Source of the DNA: Lepiota brunneoincarnata
Taxonomy: Eukaryota; Basidiomycota; Agaricomycetes; Agaricales; Agaricaceae
Reading direction: 5' to 3'
NCBI GenBank assembly: GCA_023014365.1
Contig: JAEBUN010000004.1
Span: 992,001 to 1,056,000, forward strand
Length of the DNA stretch: 64,000 nucleotides
In this document: positions 24,101 through 35,008 of the stretch, one piece after another
Numbering within the stretch: position 1 is the first letter of the stretch
Layout of the letters: each line of letters starts with the position of its first letter
Made by a program: the position numbers and the translations under genes
The notes under the pieces: model-generated
What the model saw: the letters and a program-made list of their open reading frames with translations, nothing else
Databases searched by the model: none
What the model was told of the DNA's origin: nothing

Positions 24101-24513
24101 GGCTCCCACTCTTTAAGCTTCTCCGTGTATGAGAGATCTTTCGCCCTCGGGGTTCAAGGAAAGTAAAGGGTTCGTCATCCTCCTGCCGGCCACTAGACCA
24201 CGTGTTAAGTGATGCTGCAGAAATCTTCCTTGTGCGTTTCCTCGCTGATACGTCCAAGTCGTCAGATAGATGGCTGACGGTGTTCAGCTGTGACTGTTCG
24301 ACTGGCTGCGAAAGGGCAGAGGTTACCGCATCCCGTACAGGGAACGGAGTAAGGTTGCACACTTGAATACAGCTGACATGGCGAATTCGTCTCTGAAACG
24401 GGCAGGCCATGAGATATTACCAGGCAGATGTGGAATTGACATACGGGTAAATGGACCTCATCTATCCCACCACTCATCGTTGTATCCGCTAAGGTAGAAG
24501 TATCAGGCCACAT
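21141..24513 (-). CDS. UVRAG/Vps38-like subunit of PI3-kinase complex II
   Basis: Exon 1 encodes MWPDTSTLADTTMSGG..HLP and splices to RRIRHVSCIQVCNLTPFPVR, a conserved N-terminal block of the fungal UVRAG/Vps38 group. A C2-like part follows (GRLKVQLWGHTRG, then EEWEFSLDDLVPLPQH and VTLTPPEKPYYLPL), then a helical coiled-coil part (WVVLHDCTSTQ..LQSLIQDHEMM). The C-terminal BARA-like core contains YPIELDSPPDLLYTILDVPL, TALGYVAQLLQLLAVYLGK and YPVTCVGSRSFIKDGISAM. With Vps34, Vps15 and Beclin-1/Atg6 the complex makes PI3P for endosomal sorting. The Ser/Pro-rich tail ends ETASIRAR. Several introns interrupt it; no frame break was found. Confidence 0.82.
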
Positions 24514-24867
24514 TTGTCCCTGCTTCGGTTTCTCTTGAGCTATCCCAGCTCCCAGTCAACAATTCCTTATTGACCAAGGTACCGAGCAATGAGGTACGGA
24601 AATATTCCAAACACCAGAGAGCGAATCGGTAGGGTATAGCGCTGAAGGAAATAATTGCCGTCGCAGGTTCAGTTGTGGAGGGGAAATGGCAAGATCATGA
24701 ATCCAAACTGGCGATTAAACTGAAGGTGAGTTTAAGCCCATGAAAGTGCTGATGGAGTAAGAGCAGCAAGACGTGGGGAAGTCTTGGCTTGCGTGGATTG
24801 CCTCTTTGATTGCTGCCTGTTCTTCGCACTGACGTTCAACTGCCGCATTTCTTTCTTATAGTACTCG
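24514..24867. other. Divergent gap between UVRAG-like gene and acidic-protein gene
   Basis: It contains start-proximal sequence for both flanking genes. A minus-strand frame (24732-25037) rich in Lys and Gly reaches into it; see rejected items. No TATA box is evident. Confidence 0.4.
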
Positions 24868-26351
24868 ATGGATGCTCGCGATACGAAGGCTGAGAACGAC
24901 GCCAAAGCTATGCCTCCACCTCCCCCACCACGTCCCAATATGTTGGAGTGGGAGATAGAATGCCTTAAGCAATGCCTGCAGGTCAGCAGAACATCTGGGA
25001 CACCAACCAAGTCTGACCGCCTTCCGACAGAAGGCAACTGTGAAGACTGGACAAATATATGGATTTTACGCGGACACGCATCGCCTGTCAGTTGTTCTAC
25101 CGTCTAATTCGCAGTGGAGCTGAATTGTTTGATTCTGCAGGGATATTGCCAAGCATGCCCATAGTCCTCCCCTAACACTCACATCGTCTCTGGGCCGCGA
25201 ATTGGAGAACTATGACCAACTGTGTGACATACTAGAAGGTCACTTGGTATGTAGCATCGGTCTCAAACACGTACCCACCGTCTGAAATGTGCAGCTTCGA
25301 GCTATCGCTGTCTTGCAGCGTGATTTACGAAGAGGGGAACAAAAAGAAGAGGCTCTGAGGCTTGAAGCTCAGAAACAACCTCCCGAAGTCTCTCAAGAGA
25401 CCCAACCTTCCGATGACTTCCTGTTTACCGAAACTACTCCTTCAACCTCTACGGATTTCGTCGTCACAAACCCCAGGAATTCACCTACACAACCTGGTAC
25501 CGCGCTGATCAGTGCTCGCCGTCCTTCAGCCATATCTATTTCTTCCTTACAGCGCCCCTCCATACCCCTCAAACTTGACCTCTCATCCTCCTCGTTACGA
25601 ATGACGGCAGAGGAAGTTTCTGGGGTGTATGCTAGTGGCCTTGCATCCCCCGTTACCCTCGCACCAAAATCAGCCAGGCCGATTGGACCAAACGAATTTC
25701 CCGAAGAGTTCATGGCTGCATTTACCACCCCTGCGGACAGCGGACCTGTGATAGATTTGACACTTGCAGAAAATGATCACGACCGCGAGATCAAGAGCAA
25801 CATTGATCCCACGGCTGGGAGTTCGTCTGACAAACCCATTGAGCTTGACATGGACATGGACATGTCAATGAATAATATATTCGGTAATAATCCAGAAGCC
25901 TCCGACAATACTACGGGCGTTGATGACATGTTTGCGATGACGGGGACGGAAGGGGGTGCTTTACCGGACAACCACAGTAACAAGGCAACGAAGGAAACAG
26001 ATTTTATAGGACCTAACTGCGCAAGATATCTTCGCGTCCCTTGCTACTAACTCGATGAATACGACTCCAAACCTCAGAAACACAGAACCATCAGCACCCA
26101 TTGAAGCACCCTCACCCGCTACCTTACTGGCGGCCGGTTTCCCACAGCATCTTAGTGCAACCAGCTCGTCAGAAAACAATTCAGGGAATCATGGTGCTGA
26201 TCACCCGTTCGACATGGCAAGTCTTGCGGATCTCGCGGATCTCAGTATGTTCAACTCGGCTTCCGATTTCGATATGGACGCTTTCCTGAATATGGGCCCC
26301 AGCGGAGGAAGCGTTGGTGGCAACGATGGGGCAGAGAAAGCACCGGGTTGA
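24868..26351 (+). CDS. Unrecognised acidic, disordered protein (possible transcription co-factor)
   Basis: The middle exon encodes a short helical segment (LTLTSSLGRELENYDQLCDI, then LLRAIAVLQRDLRRGEQKEE) followed by a long Ser/Pro/Asp-rich disordered region. The C-terminus is acidic with spaced hydrophobics (ELDMDMDMSMNNIFG; ADLADLSMFNSASDFDMDAF), which resembles a transcription activation or co-activator surface. A Mediator-tail subunit is possible, but nothing here proves it. Exons: N-terminal piece from 24868 (includes a hexaproline run), about 25140-25244, 25294 to about 25957, and about 26034-26351. The last junction fits an intron GTGCTT to GCGCAAG joining TEG to DIFASLATNS. The N-terminal exon and its junction near 25100-25140 are unresolved. 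Confidence 0.6.
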
Positions 26352-26684
26352 TTATCATGACCACCCAGCATGTAGATACATAGCTGGATTCCCAAAAGCA
26401 GTCTTGGATCGTCGATTGATGATCATCATCGCCCGAGCTCATTAGTAAATGAACTATTTTCGATCAGCCGTTTCCCGTGGCTTAGAAACCCTCCCAGAGC
26501 TGTCTACAAACGTTGCATCTATGCATATTGTCATGCGGTTGTGGTTCTGGTAGGTCTCCCACCAGTACATCTGGTACTTACTATACAGTGCACACATGCT
26601 CTCTAAATTTAGACTAGGAGGACTATAAATACAGGACGATAAGCTAACCACCAGCGACTTTCCAACTCGAAATCCCCACCCACC
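26352..26684. promoter_or_regulatory. Upstream region of the S1/P1 nuclease with TATA box
   Basis: ACTATAAATACAGG near 26622-26635 is a good TATA box about 55 bp before the nuclease start codon. No gene was seen in the rest of the gap. Confidence 0.6.
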
Positions 26685-28362
26685 ATGAGATTATTCACGC
26701 CTATCATTGGTATCGCTTCTCTCGCCGCAACCTCTGTGTATGGCTGGGGCGCCAGCGGCCACCAGGCAGTTGGGTAGGTTTTATGTAGACAACCTTTCCT
26801 CACGGATGCAAACTGAACAATCTTCAGTTATGTCGCAATGCAGGTGAGCTCGACACCCCCAGTCCACAGCACTCAGGCAAAACAGGAGGGCGGGTAATCG
26901 TAGTTCCTTTCACCCAAGTCACTCTCGTTTGTACGGTCTTCCTTAGGCCCCACGTACTCGAACTCCCTAGGCCCTGCTGCTACGGTATGCACCATGCACT
27001 GGTCATCCGAGCTGGACTAATAGCCCCGACCAGTGGGCCGACGACATCAAATCCAACCGCTCATATGCTTGGTATGATGAGTTCAGCACCATAGACTTGC
27101 TTGGATGATAACTGGAACACAGGGCCTCTGACCTGCACTTTGTCGACGCCCAAGGTTATCCGTGTATTCCTGTCTCCATACCTTTGGTTTGATGATAGCT
27201 TCCGCCGCAAACAGACAATCCGCCCACCTCTTGCTCTGTCTCGCAAACCAGGGATTGTGCGAACAATGTATGCATATGTGCGCACTTATTATTATTATTG
27301 TGTTTATTATACACCATTGATTTCTCGAGCTCACAATGCACATCGAAGTGGGTGCCATTGCCAACTATACAACCCGAGTCGTCGAGACGAGCATTTCCGC
27401 TGCTCAACGCCAAGAGGCATTGAAGTTCCTCGGTACGTCACCCTCAAGATGCATAGATCGCAATTGACCATGCCTCACATTGGCTGCCCGTGATTCCAGA
27501 TCACGTACGGGGCTAATTTCAATCGGCAGACGTGGTCAAACATTAACCGACGTTATGTTTAGTTTATCGGTGATATTGGCCAGCCCCTTCATGTCGAAGC
27601 CCTCGAGGCTGGGGGAAACGGGATTAGTGTAAAATGTGACGGCACGACATCCAACTTGCATTCGGTAAGTCATCCCCATTAATCGCCCTCCCCGTGGCTG
27701 ATAGGTATCGGTGACACCTCATGGTTAGGTCTGGGGTACGGCGTTTTAATCGATTGACTATGGTGATGACATCATTTTGATCCTGATTTCTGACCATCTT
27801 CAGATTCCAGTCTTATCAACAAGCTCCTCTCCCAAAACTACGGCAACTCTGTAACGACGTGGGCCAATACCCTTTCCACAAGGATCAAGGTACTGGTCCG
27901 GAATTTCTAGGGTCATGCCAACGTCTCATGCTTTCAAGAGTGGTACATACAGGTCTCTGGCCTCATCTTGGATCTCGTGTTCTTCAACTACAGCGACACT
28001 TCGTATCGAAGAGGATATTTTAGGCCTGTTGTCTAAACGCGCCATAACGCCTCTGCAATGCCCCCTTGTCTGGGCTCAAGACGCTAACAAATTGGACTGC
28101 GTAAGGGCAACCATCACTCTTCTTTGACCCCCGCCCATAACTTTCATCCGTGTCAGTCCTTTGTCTTCAGTTTCACGTCCGGCCAGGATCTTTGCACTTC
28201 CACCTACTATACAAAAGCTGTCCCCATCGTGAGTCATACCAGTTGTGGCGGCTTGGTAATTAACGTAGCGGCCTGCAGATTGAAACCCAAATCGCGAAGC
28301 AAGGGTTCCGACTCGCTGCTTGGTTGAATGTCTTGTTCGATGGTGCAACCAATTTGCCTTGA
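26685..28362 (+). CDS. Secreted S1/P1-type nuclease
   Basis: A signal peptide (MRLFTPIIGIASLAATSVYG) is followed by mature W-G-A-S-G-H, where the N-terminal Trp and His6 are zinc ligands of nuclease P1. The other ligands are visible: Asp in TWADDIKSN, His in SDLHFVDAQ, H-F-I-G-D and QPLH, and H..D in NLHSVWDSS. Eleven or so small exons give NPPTSCSVSQTRDCANN, VGAIANYTTRVVETSISAAQ, then RAITPLQCPLVWAQDANKLD and FTSGQDLCTSTYYTKAVPI, ending AAWLNVLFDGATNLP. The enzyme is a trinuclear-zinc, single-strand-specific endonuclease and 3'-nucleotidase, secreted and useful for phosphate or nucleotide scavenging. Cys pairs for disulfides are present. No frame break. Confidence 0.9.
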
Positions 28363-28603
28363 ATCGTAGGCGCTCGGTGTTTGCGCAAGATATAAGTCTG
28401 TGGGAAATAGAACCCGTTCATGTTTAGCTTGCCAATGATAACCTGTGCACATGCTGCAACGCTTCCTTCCTCACGGTGCACTGGATCTACATACCCTGCA
28501 ACGTGTTCGCAGGTGGACAAGTGACCCGCAAGATGATCTGGAACGTTCTGTTCTTAAGAACGATGCTAAGCCCTGCCCACTCTCGGGCGGCTTGACTCTC
28601 TAG

Positions 28604-30962
28604 ATGTGGTTTCTGAAGCTCGTCTCAGGCTTTCCCTGGCCCTTGGTTCTCCTCGTTTCTCAACGTCGTGGAACGTGGGCACAGTTGACGGCCCAGGAAT
28701 GGGGTCCCTTATTGGGTGGCCTCGATAATCCTCCTATCAACCTCGTCGAGCGTGTGCCTTTGATGACCAATGATTCGACAAGAGTTCCTCTTATTGACTT
28801 ACAAGTATATGCACCACCCTCAAACGGCGCACAGAGCACGAAGGCTTGTACCGTGGAACTTCTGAAACATTCATTCGGGGTCAACTCTTTTAATGTGCCA
28901 GCAATCGTCAAATATGTGCCTCCTTCATAGTCTGAATGTGGCGAGATCGGGAATTGGGCAGGAATACATCTGAATCTGACAGTATACTGGTTTGTATTAC
29001 TTCAATTCATTGTCCTAATATGTTGATGATTGTAATCCCACAACAGCATTGGCACGCAGTACGACAGGCTCGGGGTAAAATTCATGCACTGTGATGTTCC
29101 CCACCTGCTGACAGTTCGTTCATCAGAGTATATACCTTTCACATGTGGAAGGTACGTTGCTCGAGTCGATACAATGATTTCTGCCGATCAATCCCCTCTA
29201 TACAGTCTGGAGAACTTCCAGCGCAGAGCCAACCAAAACTGGAACGCAGTGGACAACGTGAGCGAATTATCTGCATTCCAGAGAACTGGAGACTGAATTG
29301 AAATCCAAGCCTAAAGGACGTCACACACTTCGCTTCCCTGTTTTCCCAGAGGGGGGATCTCATGATGGATTTCAGTAATATCATCGCACCCGAGTTGTGG
29401 GTCAATAAAGCAACGACGTGATAACACGACTGACTGCTCGCATCAGGTTGCTCGACGGTGTCTTTGATGGTACGTGTAAGCTATATACTGGCACCACTTG
29501 AGCTGCCTGACCCTTGAATTCATAACCACGGCAACAGTGACGCTAACTGCGACGTTCATTCCATCACGCGGCACGTCATCCAAGCACAGAGCATCGGAAT
29601 TAATCATACCATTGTCTAACCTCTCTCCGACTCTCCCCAATTTCTTCACTATCAACGATGACAGCGGGGCAACAACCAATGTAACAATCCCCGAAGATGC
29701 AATCGAAGCTTATGTCGAAGTCTTTGCTTCCGGCAATGCAGAAGAGGAATTCTGGTATTCAAGTGAGTGTACGAAATGGATTTAGCCCAGAAAGACTGAT
29801 ATACTTCCACATAATCAGATACCCCCGACGAGTTCCTTCCTCTTTTCCCACAATCTACGGGGCTAATTGGAAAGGGCCCATTTAGAGAAGTGCAACTCCT
29901 GATCGATGGTCAGCTGGCAGGGGCTGTGTGGCCTTACGGTGTCATATACACCGGGGGTATCACGCCTACCAATTGGCGGCCTCTAACATCCTATGGAGCC
30001 TATGACTCTCCGACTTATTGGATAGACATTACCCCGTTCCTACCGCAACTCCTCTCCGACGGCCTTTCTCATGCCGTAGCGTTGGTGGTCCGCGGCCAAG
30101 GTCAAAACCCCTCCTTCAACTCCAACTGGTTTGTGTCGGGGAGCATCCATGTCCGACGAGGATCTTCGAAAACAACAGGGAAAATGCGCCTTTACCACGC
30201 ACCAGAGCCCCAGATCAGCACGAGTGGGGGGCTTTTAAACGATAATGAGACTGTTTGGACTCGTGTTGTTGCTCGACGAGAGTTCAGAGTAGAGAGTGAA
30301 CTACAAACTTCCGAAGGAACAAAGATAGTGACCTTCAAACAGGACCTACACTTCTTGAATGCGGCGCAGTATGAAGATGAAGGATGGATACAGGTGGGTG
30401 CGGGCAACGTTGCTCATTCTATGGGTTATTCACCGATGAACGGTGGTCAGTGGGTTAACCAAACAACGAATGGGACAACGTCATCCGTGCACGGAGGAAC
30501 GGAAGTTCTACGTGATGCATTCATATACCCCTTGAGTATCTTTTCCAACTATTCAAGCTTCTTGGCACAATTTGGTAAGTCTCGCGGTAGTGAATGAGAT
30601 AACGGCATCAACAAAACTTACCTCCAATCCCAGGTGGATATAGCTCGCAGGTCAACCAGACATATACACGAGCTCTTCAGCCACCTACTGATATAAACCG
30701 GTCTGTCCACTCCGTACAACATGCCTCTGGCAGTGTTGAGATGGACAATTGGCCGGGATTACGTCATGCAATCAGGGGAAAAGGAGCCACAGATCAAAGA
30801 TTCGCCTACGCCGATGGCAATGGTCAAACGTATTTCAGAGATGCCGCCACAAAGAATGACGGATGGGTCCGAGATAGGGTTTGGGGCTCTTTGAGGAAAG
30901 GTAACCCTCCGGTACCTCCTTCACAGTTATATGGACCCGAGGGGGGGCCAGGGTTTAGGTGA
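28604..30962 (+). CDS. PNGase A-like glycopeptidase, with an in-frame stop
   Basis: A signal peptide (MWFLKLVSGFPWPLVLLVS) precedes PLIDLQVYAPPS and CTVELLKHSFGVNSFNVPAI. At 28928 a TAG interrupts YVPPS-stop-SECGEIGNWAGIHLNLTV, where the family runs straight through. Downstream, spliced exons give IGTQYDRLG, AEPTKTGTQWTT, LKDVTHFASLF, then VTLTATFIPS, ASGNAEEEFWYS, GPFREVQLLIDGQLAG, ITPTNWRPLTSYGAYDSPTY and a C-terminal domain ending GPEGGPGFR. PNGase A releases N-glycans from glycopeptides. The rest looks intact and coding-like, so the stop is recent, a sequence error, or read through. It follows the nuclease gene on the same strand by about 240 bp. Confidence 0.8.
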
Positions 30963-32062
30963 TATGGCCACTGAGTTGGGATGGGTGGCCGGAATAGGTA
31001 CCTTTGTTCCAGCAATGTCAATGAAATAATCTTTGCGGCAGTACATGTTGTCGTGATAAGGGTTGCACTGCCCGTGCTAGGGCCGAGATAGAAATTCCAG
31101 TGGATCTCAGAGAGCAGTGTGAGGCATAGAGCAGTGGGTTGATTTCGTTCGGAGGGACCGGCGCGCCTTCTGGACAGGTTTCCGTCGAGGCCTAGACCTT
31201 GCTTGGCCGCCATCGATCTTTGTAATCCAAACTTGCATCAGCTTAGATCGATTGTCATTCAGTTCCCCCCAGGCTGAGAGGTCGGGTGACGGCAGCGCTG
31301 AGGTTGGACTATTCATTGTGTAGTCACAAATGGCGCGGCCAGTGCTCGAGTAGTACGCCAGCATCATGGTTCGAAGAAGGATCATTCGACAAGTGTCCTG
31401 GAAGCACCACCGCACGCCCCGGTAGAATTTAGAATTTCCTTTTCATCTGTGAGTCCAGGAAGGTGGTGGTCCATTGTTTTTTATATATATATGTAAAAAG
31501 CCCGCTGGAATTAGGCTCACCTGTGAGAATCTGTGATGGATCTAGCGCGATAAAGGGTTACATAATCACAGAGACAAACATGTGGCAACACGCCTTGAGA
31601 GTTGAGAGAGAGCGCGAGAGAGCGAACAGAGCGACATGTCTGGTAAGGACATGCACGCCGAGGTTTGTAGGCAAGTCGTTCTGGTGGGCCGTCCATGGAA
31701 AGCGTCATAGGTGTGATGACTGCGATGTGTTTCTGTGATGTTAACGAGGGTGCGACATCGGCCAAACACCTGCAACCTCGAAAACCAGTTCCAATTCACC
31801 CCCAAAAAGGCAGTCGTGGCATCGGCGATCCTCAATATGTGCATCTCTGTGATAATGTGAAGAGTAAAGGGCTGCCACTATTCCCATCTTTACACACACC
31901 GGGCTACATCCTTCGGAAAACTATATATCTTGGCTTACAATGCAACCACGGCTTTTCGCGTTTCATCATCTTTTTCTTGTCTTCTGATTTTCTCACTGGT
32001 CTTTCATGGATTCAGGCTACCTGCCCACTTACGACCTTTCACAGCGTATGTAAACCCGTTTG
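30963..32062. other. 1.1-kb intergenic stretch
   Basis: No gene recognised on either strand. Minus-strand frames at 30824-31415 have no known motif. A purine-rich GAGAGAG/GCGAGAGAGCG run lies near 31603-31622. AACTATATATCTTGG near 31919-31933 is a TATA-like element about 140 bp before the HMG-box gene. Confidence 0.4.
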
Positions 32063-33506
32063 ATGGTGCTCGCCTGCACTCTTAACATCTCCCCAGAAAA
32101 TAAATCCGTCTGCAGCTCTGCCCAACTCTTGCCGCTCCAGGGTTTTTTGGAGCACTCGGAGCTATCATCTACCCAATCTCCAGAATTGCCAAATGGTTCA
32201 GAGTCTCCGCACTTCTCTTTCGACCTCCCATACCCGGCGTCTCAGGGAACATCCTCAGCTCCGCTAGTGGACTATGCCATCTTTGATATGCCAGTAGACA
32301 TCAACTTTGGAATTCTACCCCCCCGGCCTGCCTGCTCCCGCGCCCTCGCCCAGGGTCGCATCCCCCGACCGAGAAATGCTTTCATGCTTTTTCGATCCGC
32401 CTTCCATAGGGAAAGGCGTGTCACACAATCAGTCGAGAAAGATCACAGACACATCAGTCGCATCATCGGTATTTGCTGGAGCGGCCTTCCTGAGGCAGAG
32501 AAGGACCTGTGGCGTCAAAAGGCCGAACTCGAAAAACAGCAGCATGCACTCGCCTACCCCAACTACCGCTTCAAGCCGACCCCTCGTACGAAGCAACCAG
32601 TGAAGCGCAATGTGAAGCGAAACACCCCGCAAGAAATCGAGAGATGCCAAAAAATCGCCAAGTTGATTCGAGACGGAAAGTCGGGCGAGGAGCTAACTCA
32701 CGCCGTGGAGAACATGGAGGGAGGTCCCTCTCCCATTTCGAGCAAGGGAGGCCTGGCCTCCGGTGGCCAGGAAAAAAAGAGGTCTCGAAAACAAAAGACT
32801 CTTTATCCAACCCACCGCCCGGTCCCCCAGTCTCACCAGGCACAACCCTATGCGCCCCAAACTCAACCAGTGTACGGCCTTTCCAATGACCCCCCGCCAT
32901 TCCGCAGCCCACTGTTGCCGCCTGTCGACCTGCCCCAGCTAACCCCTAGGCGGCCATACTCGGTGGGTGAGATCGGTCCGTATATAGCAGTGTTTTCCTG
33001 ACTGTATACAGGGCATGGCCATTGAAACTCCTTCACAAATCCTGCAAGCGACGGTTGATCATCACACTCCCAATGTCCTTTATTTCCCTCAAATCTATAC
33101 AGCCCAAGAGTATATACCCCGCGAGTCTCAGCGCAGCCTACGATACCGGCAACGACTCCAAAATCAACCGCAGCAAGAGCAGCGAGTCTTTGAATGGTCA
33201 GCTAAGGATCTCAACCTCACGACCAGTTACGACGATCCTGCGTTTAAGCAGCAATACGCGGTCCCGGATATTTCCCAGTGTGCCAACTACGTTCCCTTCA
33301 GTCCGGGACGCGCTCTTCATGATTCCTACCCACCGGAAACTGAGCTTGTCCCAGGAGCGGTTGATTGGAATACGTATTATCGGGTCGACTCCAGTCGTAC
33401 CTTCGTGGACGCCGCAGTCGCAACACCTGCCGTTTACGAGCCCTGGTCCAAATCCGACGATTCCGTTTCACCGGTTCACTCGGATTCACCGATCACGCCG
33501 TTATGA
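32063..33506 (+). CDS. HMG-box transcription factor
   Basis: Two exons (32063-32962, 33012-33506) encode 464 residues with a 49-nt intron. The HMG box is near residues 95-170: IPRPRNAFMLFRSAFHRERR, then HISRIIGICWSGLPEAEKDL and AELEKQQHALAYPNYRFKPT. This matches the MATA_HMG/SOX-like class of fungal regulators, which includes mating and developmental factors such as Coprinopsis Pcc1 and Ustilago Prf1; which one cannot be told. A basic KKRSRKQK stretch follows and the C-terminal half is Pro/Gln-rich and probably disordered. The box starts immediately after a typical R-I-P-R-P-x-N motif. It should bind DNA in the minor groove in the nucleus. The start at 32063 is the first in-frame ATG. Confidence 0.85.
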
Positions 33507-33714
33507 CATACAAATTCACCGACAACACGCACCAATTCACGTTAATTATTATAGCATTAGTTCCTCGGAATTCCAACTGTACATCACTCATACATTTTCC
33601 ACACTGCACCACATATCTCTTTTACTCTCTCCCTAGGAACGCATATGGCCAATCTCTTCATTCTGCTACTAAAATGTGTGTATAGGAGTTGAATCGTAGT
33701 TCGAAAGATGTGAT

Positions 33715-34867
33715 CTAGTCTCGGCTTAGGATCTCAAACGCCTTCACACCTTCCTTTCCAAATAAAGTGGCACAAGCCACCACGTCCGCGCCGGCCTTGG
33801 TCATCCGTTCTTGGCTTGTTTCGATGTGACACCCCCAACTCCAATGATCTTGATCCTCGAGGCAGAGTGCGACTTCTCCAGCCCCTTGAGAATATGTGAA
33901 AATCGATAGACATTTCCCAATGCCAGGGGATGCAACGCCTCCCCCGCGAGGCCACCCAAAACGGTAGGTAGTGCGAACCCACTCAAAGGACTCGAGCCCT
34001 CATTTGATGGTGATGGTGCTGCCACCGGCACGCTTTGATCGGCGAAGAGGAGAGAGTTTCCCAATGTGTTCGTGCATGTCAAGAAAGAGATGGCGGGCCC
34101 AGTGGCTCTGCTAGGCCCTGTCCTGCCGAGTCCACTAGCGGCGGCCTGGCTCGTGGTCGCAGTTGCGGTGGCACTAGAGGCTCCGTAGTCATCCGTCATC
34201 AGGGCCGCGATTTGATCGATAACGGAATGAAACTGCTGTTCATGGACAAATGGGGGGAGCTTCAGACCAATGGTAAGCGTAGGATCTTGGGCATGTGCTT
34301 CGGAAAGGACCTGGAGAAGCGGACCGAGGGATTCAAAGTTGTACCCTGGGGGTGGAGAATTCTGTATATTGGGGCAGGAGGTATTAAGCTCGAGAGCGAT
34401 CCGAGCTTTAGTGCCGAGTTTCCGGTCACCCACCCTCTCTCGCAGTTCTTGAATTTTCTCGACCATTAAAGCAAGGGAGGCGGGGTCATCGACATCACTT
34501 GTTATGCTAATAATAATAGGTTTGTAACTTGTCGTAGTTGTCAAGATTTCCTCAATCCAAGCCAGATACTGTGCAAGGGGATGAGGAGAGTATCCATAAG
34601 AGTTGATTGAAGAAGTGGTATCATTGGTGAAGGCGAACTACGACGGAGTTAGCGCCTGGGGTGATCGTGAGCTTGATCAGTATGACGGACTGTGTGAGAT
34701 TCCTTCTCCTTGTATCCTGCTAATGTAGCAGTGCGCGTGGTGATAGCCCCAGTATAGGGAGAATCATACAGCGCCTGGAGTTGGGCGAGATCCGAAGACC
34801 ACGCACAGGAAGAGTTCAAGAGAGGCGGGGCTATGTCGATGGAATTGATTTGAACCATGTTCGGCAA
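33715..34867 (-). CDS. Class 1A dihydroorotate dehydrogenase, with a 3' frame break
   Basis: Exon 1 (MPNMVQINSIDIAPPLL, TGAITTRTATLAGYKEKESH) joins INSYGYSPHPLAQYLAWIEE. The catalytic loop is LELNTSCPNIQ, with Cys as base, as in class 1A enzymes such as yeast Ura1; TCTNTLGNSLLF and IGVGGVTSKQ bind substrate and FMN phosphate. The enzyme oxidises dihydroorotate in pyrimidine synthesis, cytosolic and usually fumarate-linked. Near 33811 the frame breaks: GVTSKQA runs to a stop, whereas ERMTKAGADVVACATLFGKE continues in another frame, as if one base were missing after GCC. The final 35 residues would be lost. Agaricomycetes usually also have a mitochondrial class 2 enzyme, so loss might be tolerated. 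The Ser/Ala-rich insert in the middle (YGASSATATATTSQ) is unusual. Confidence 0.82.
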
Positions 34868-35008
34868 TCGCTGAAGTCACAAGAGCAATCTTATACTCGC
34901 GCCCTTGCGTGTAAGATATGTGTGTGGAATCCGATAAGCAAACCTCCGCTAATAATTGGTAGGACCTCAGGTACCACGTGCTTGGTTTGTTAGGTTTGAT
35001 TAATTTGA

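Noticed and set aside
24732..25037. Minus-strand frame with ASIEYYKKEMRQLN and a polyglycine run
   Set aside because: The glycine run is the reverse of the plus-strand proline run and no start or splice support was found. Its Lys-rich composition looks fairly protein-like, so a small gene here remains possible.
28881..28930. A 50-nt intron that would remove the TAG in the PNGase A gene
   Set aside because: It would delete a conserved segment (VNSFNVPAIVKYVPP) and the junction would create another stop.
30824..31415. Minus-strand frames after the PNGase A gene
   Set aside because: No recognised domain; overlap with the PNGase A coding end and lack of splice evidence make them unlikely.
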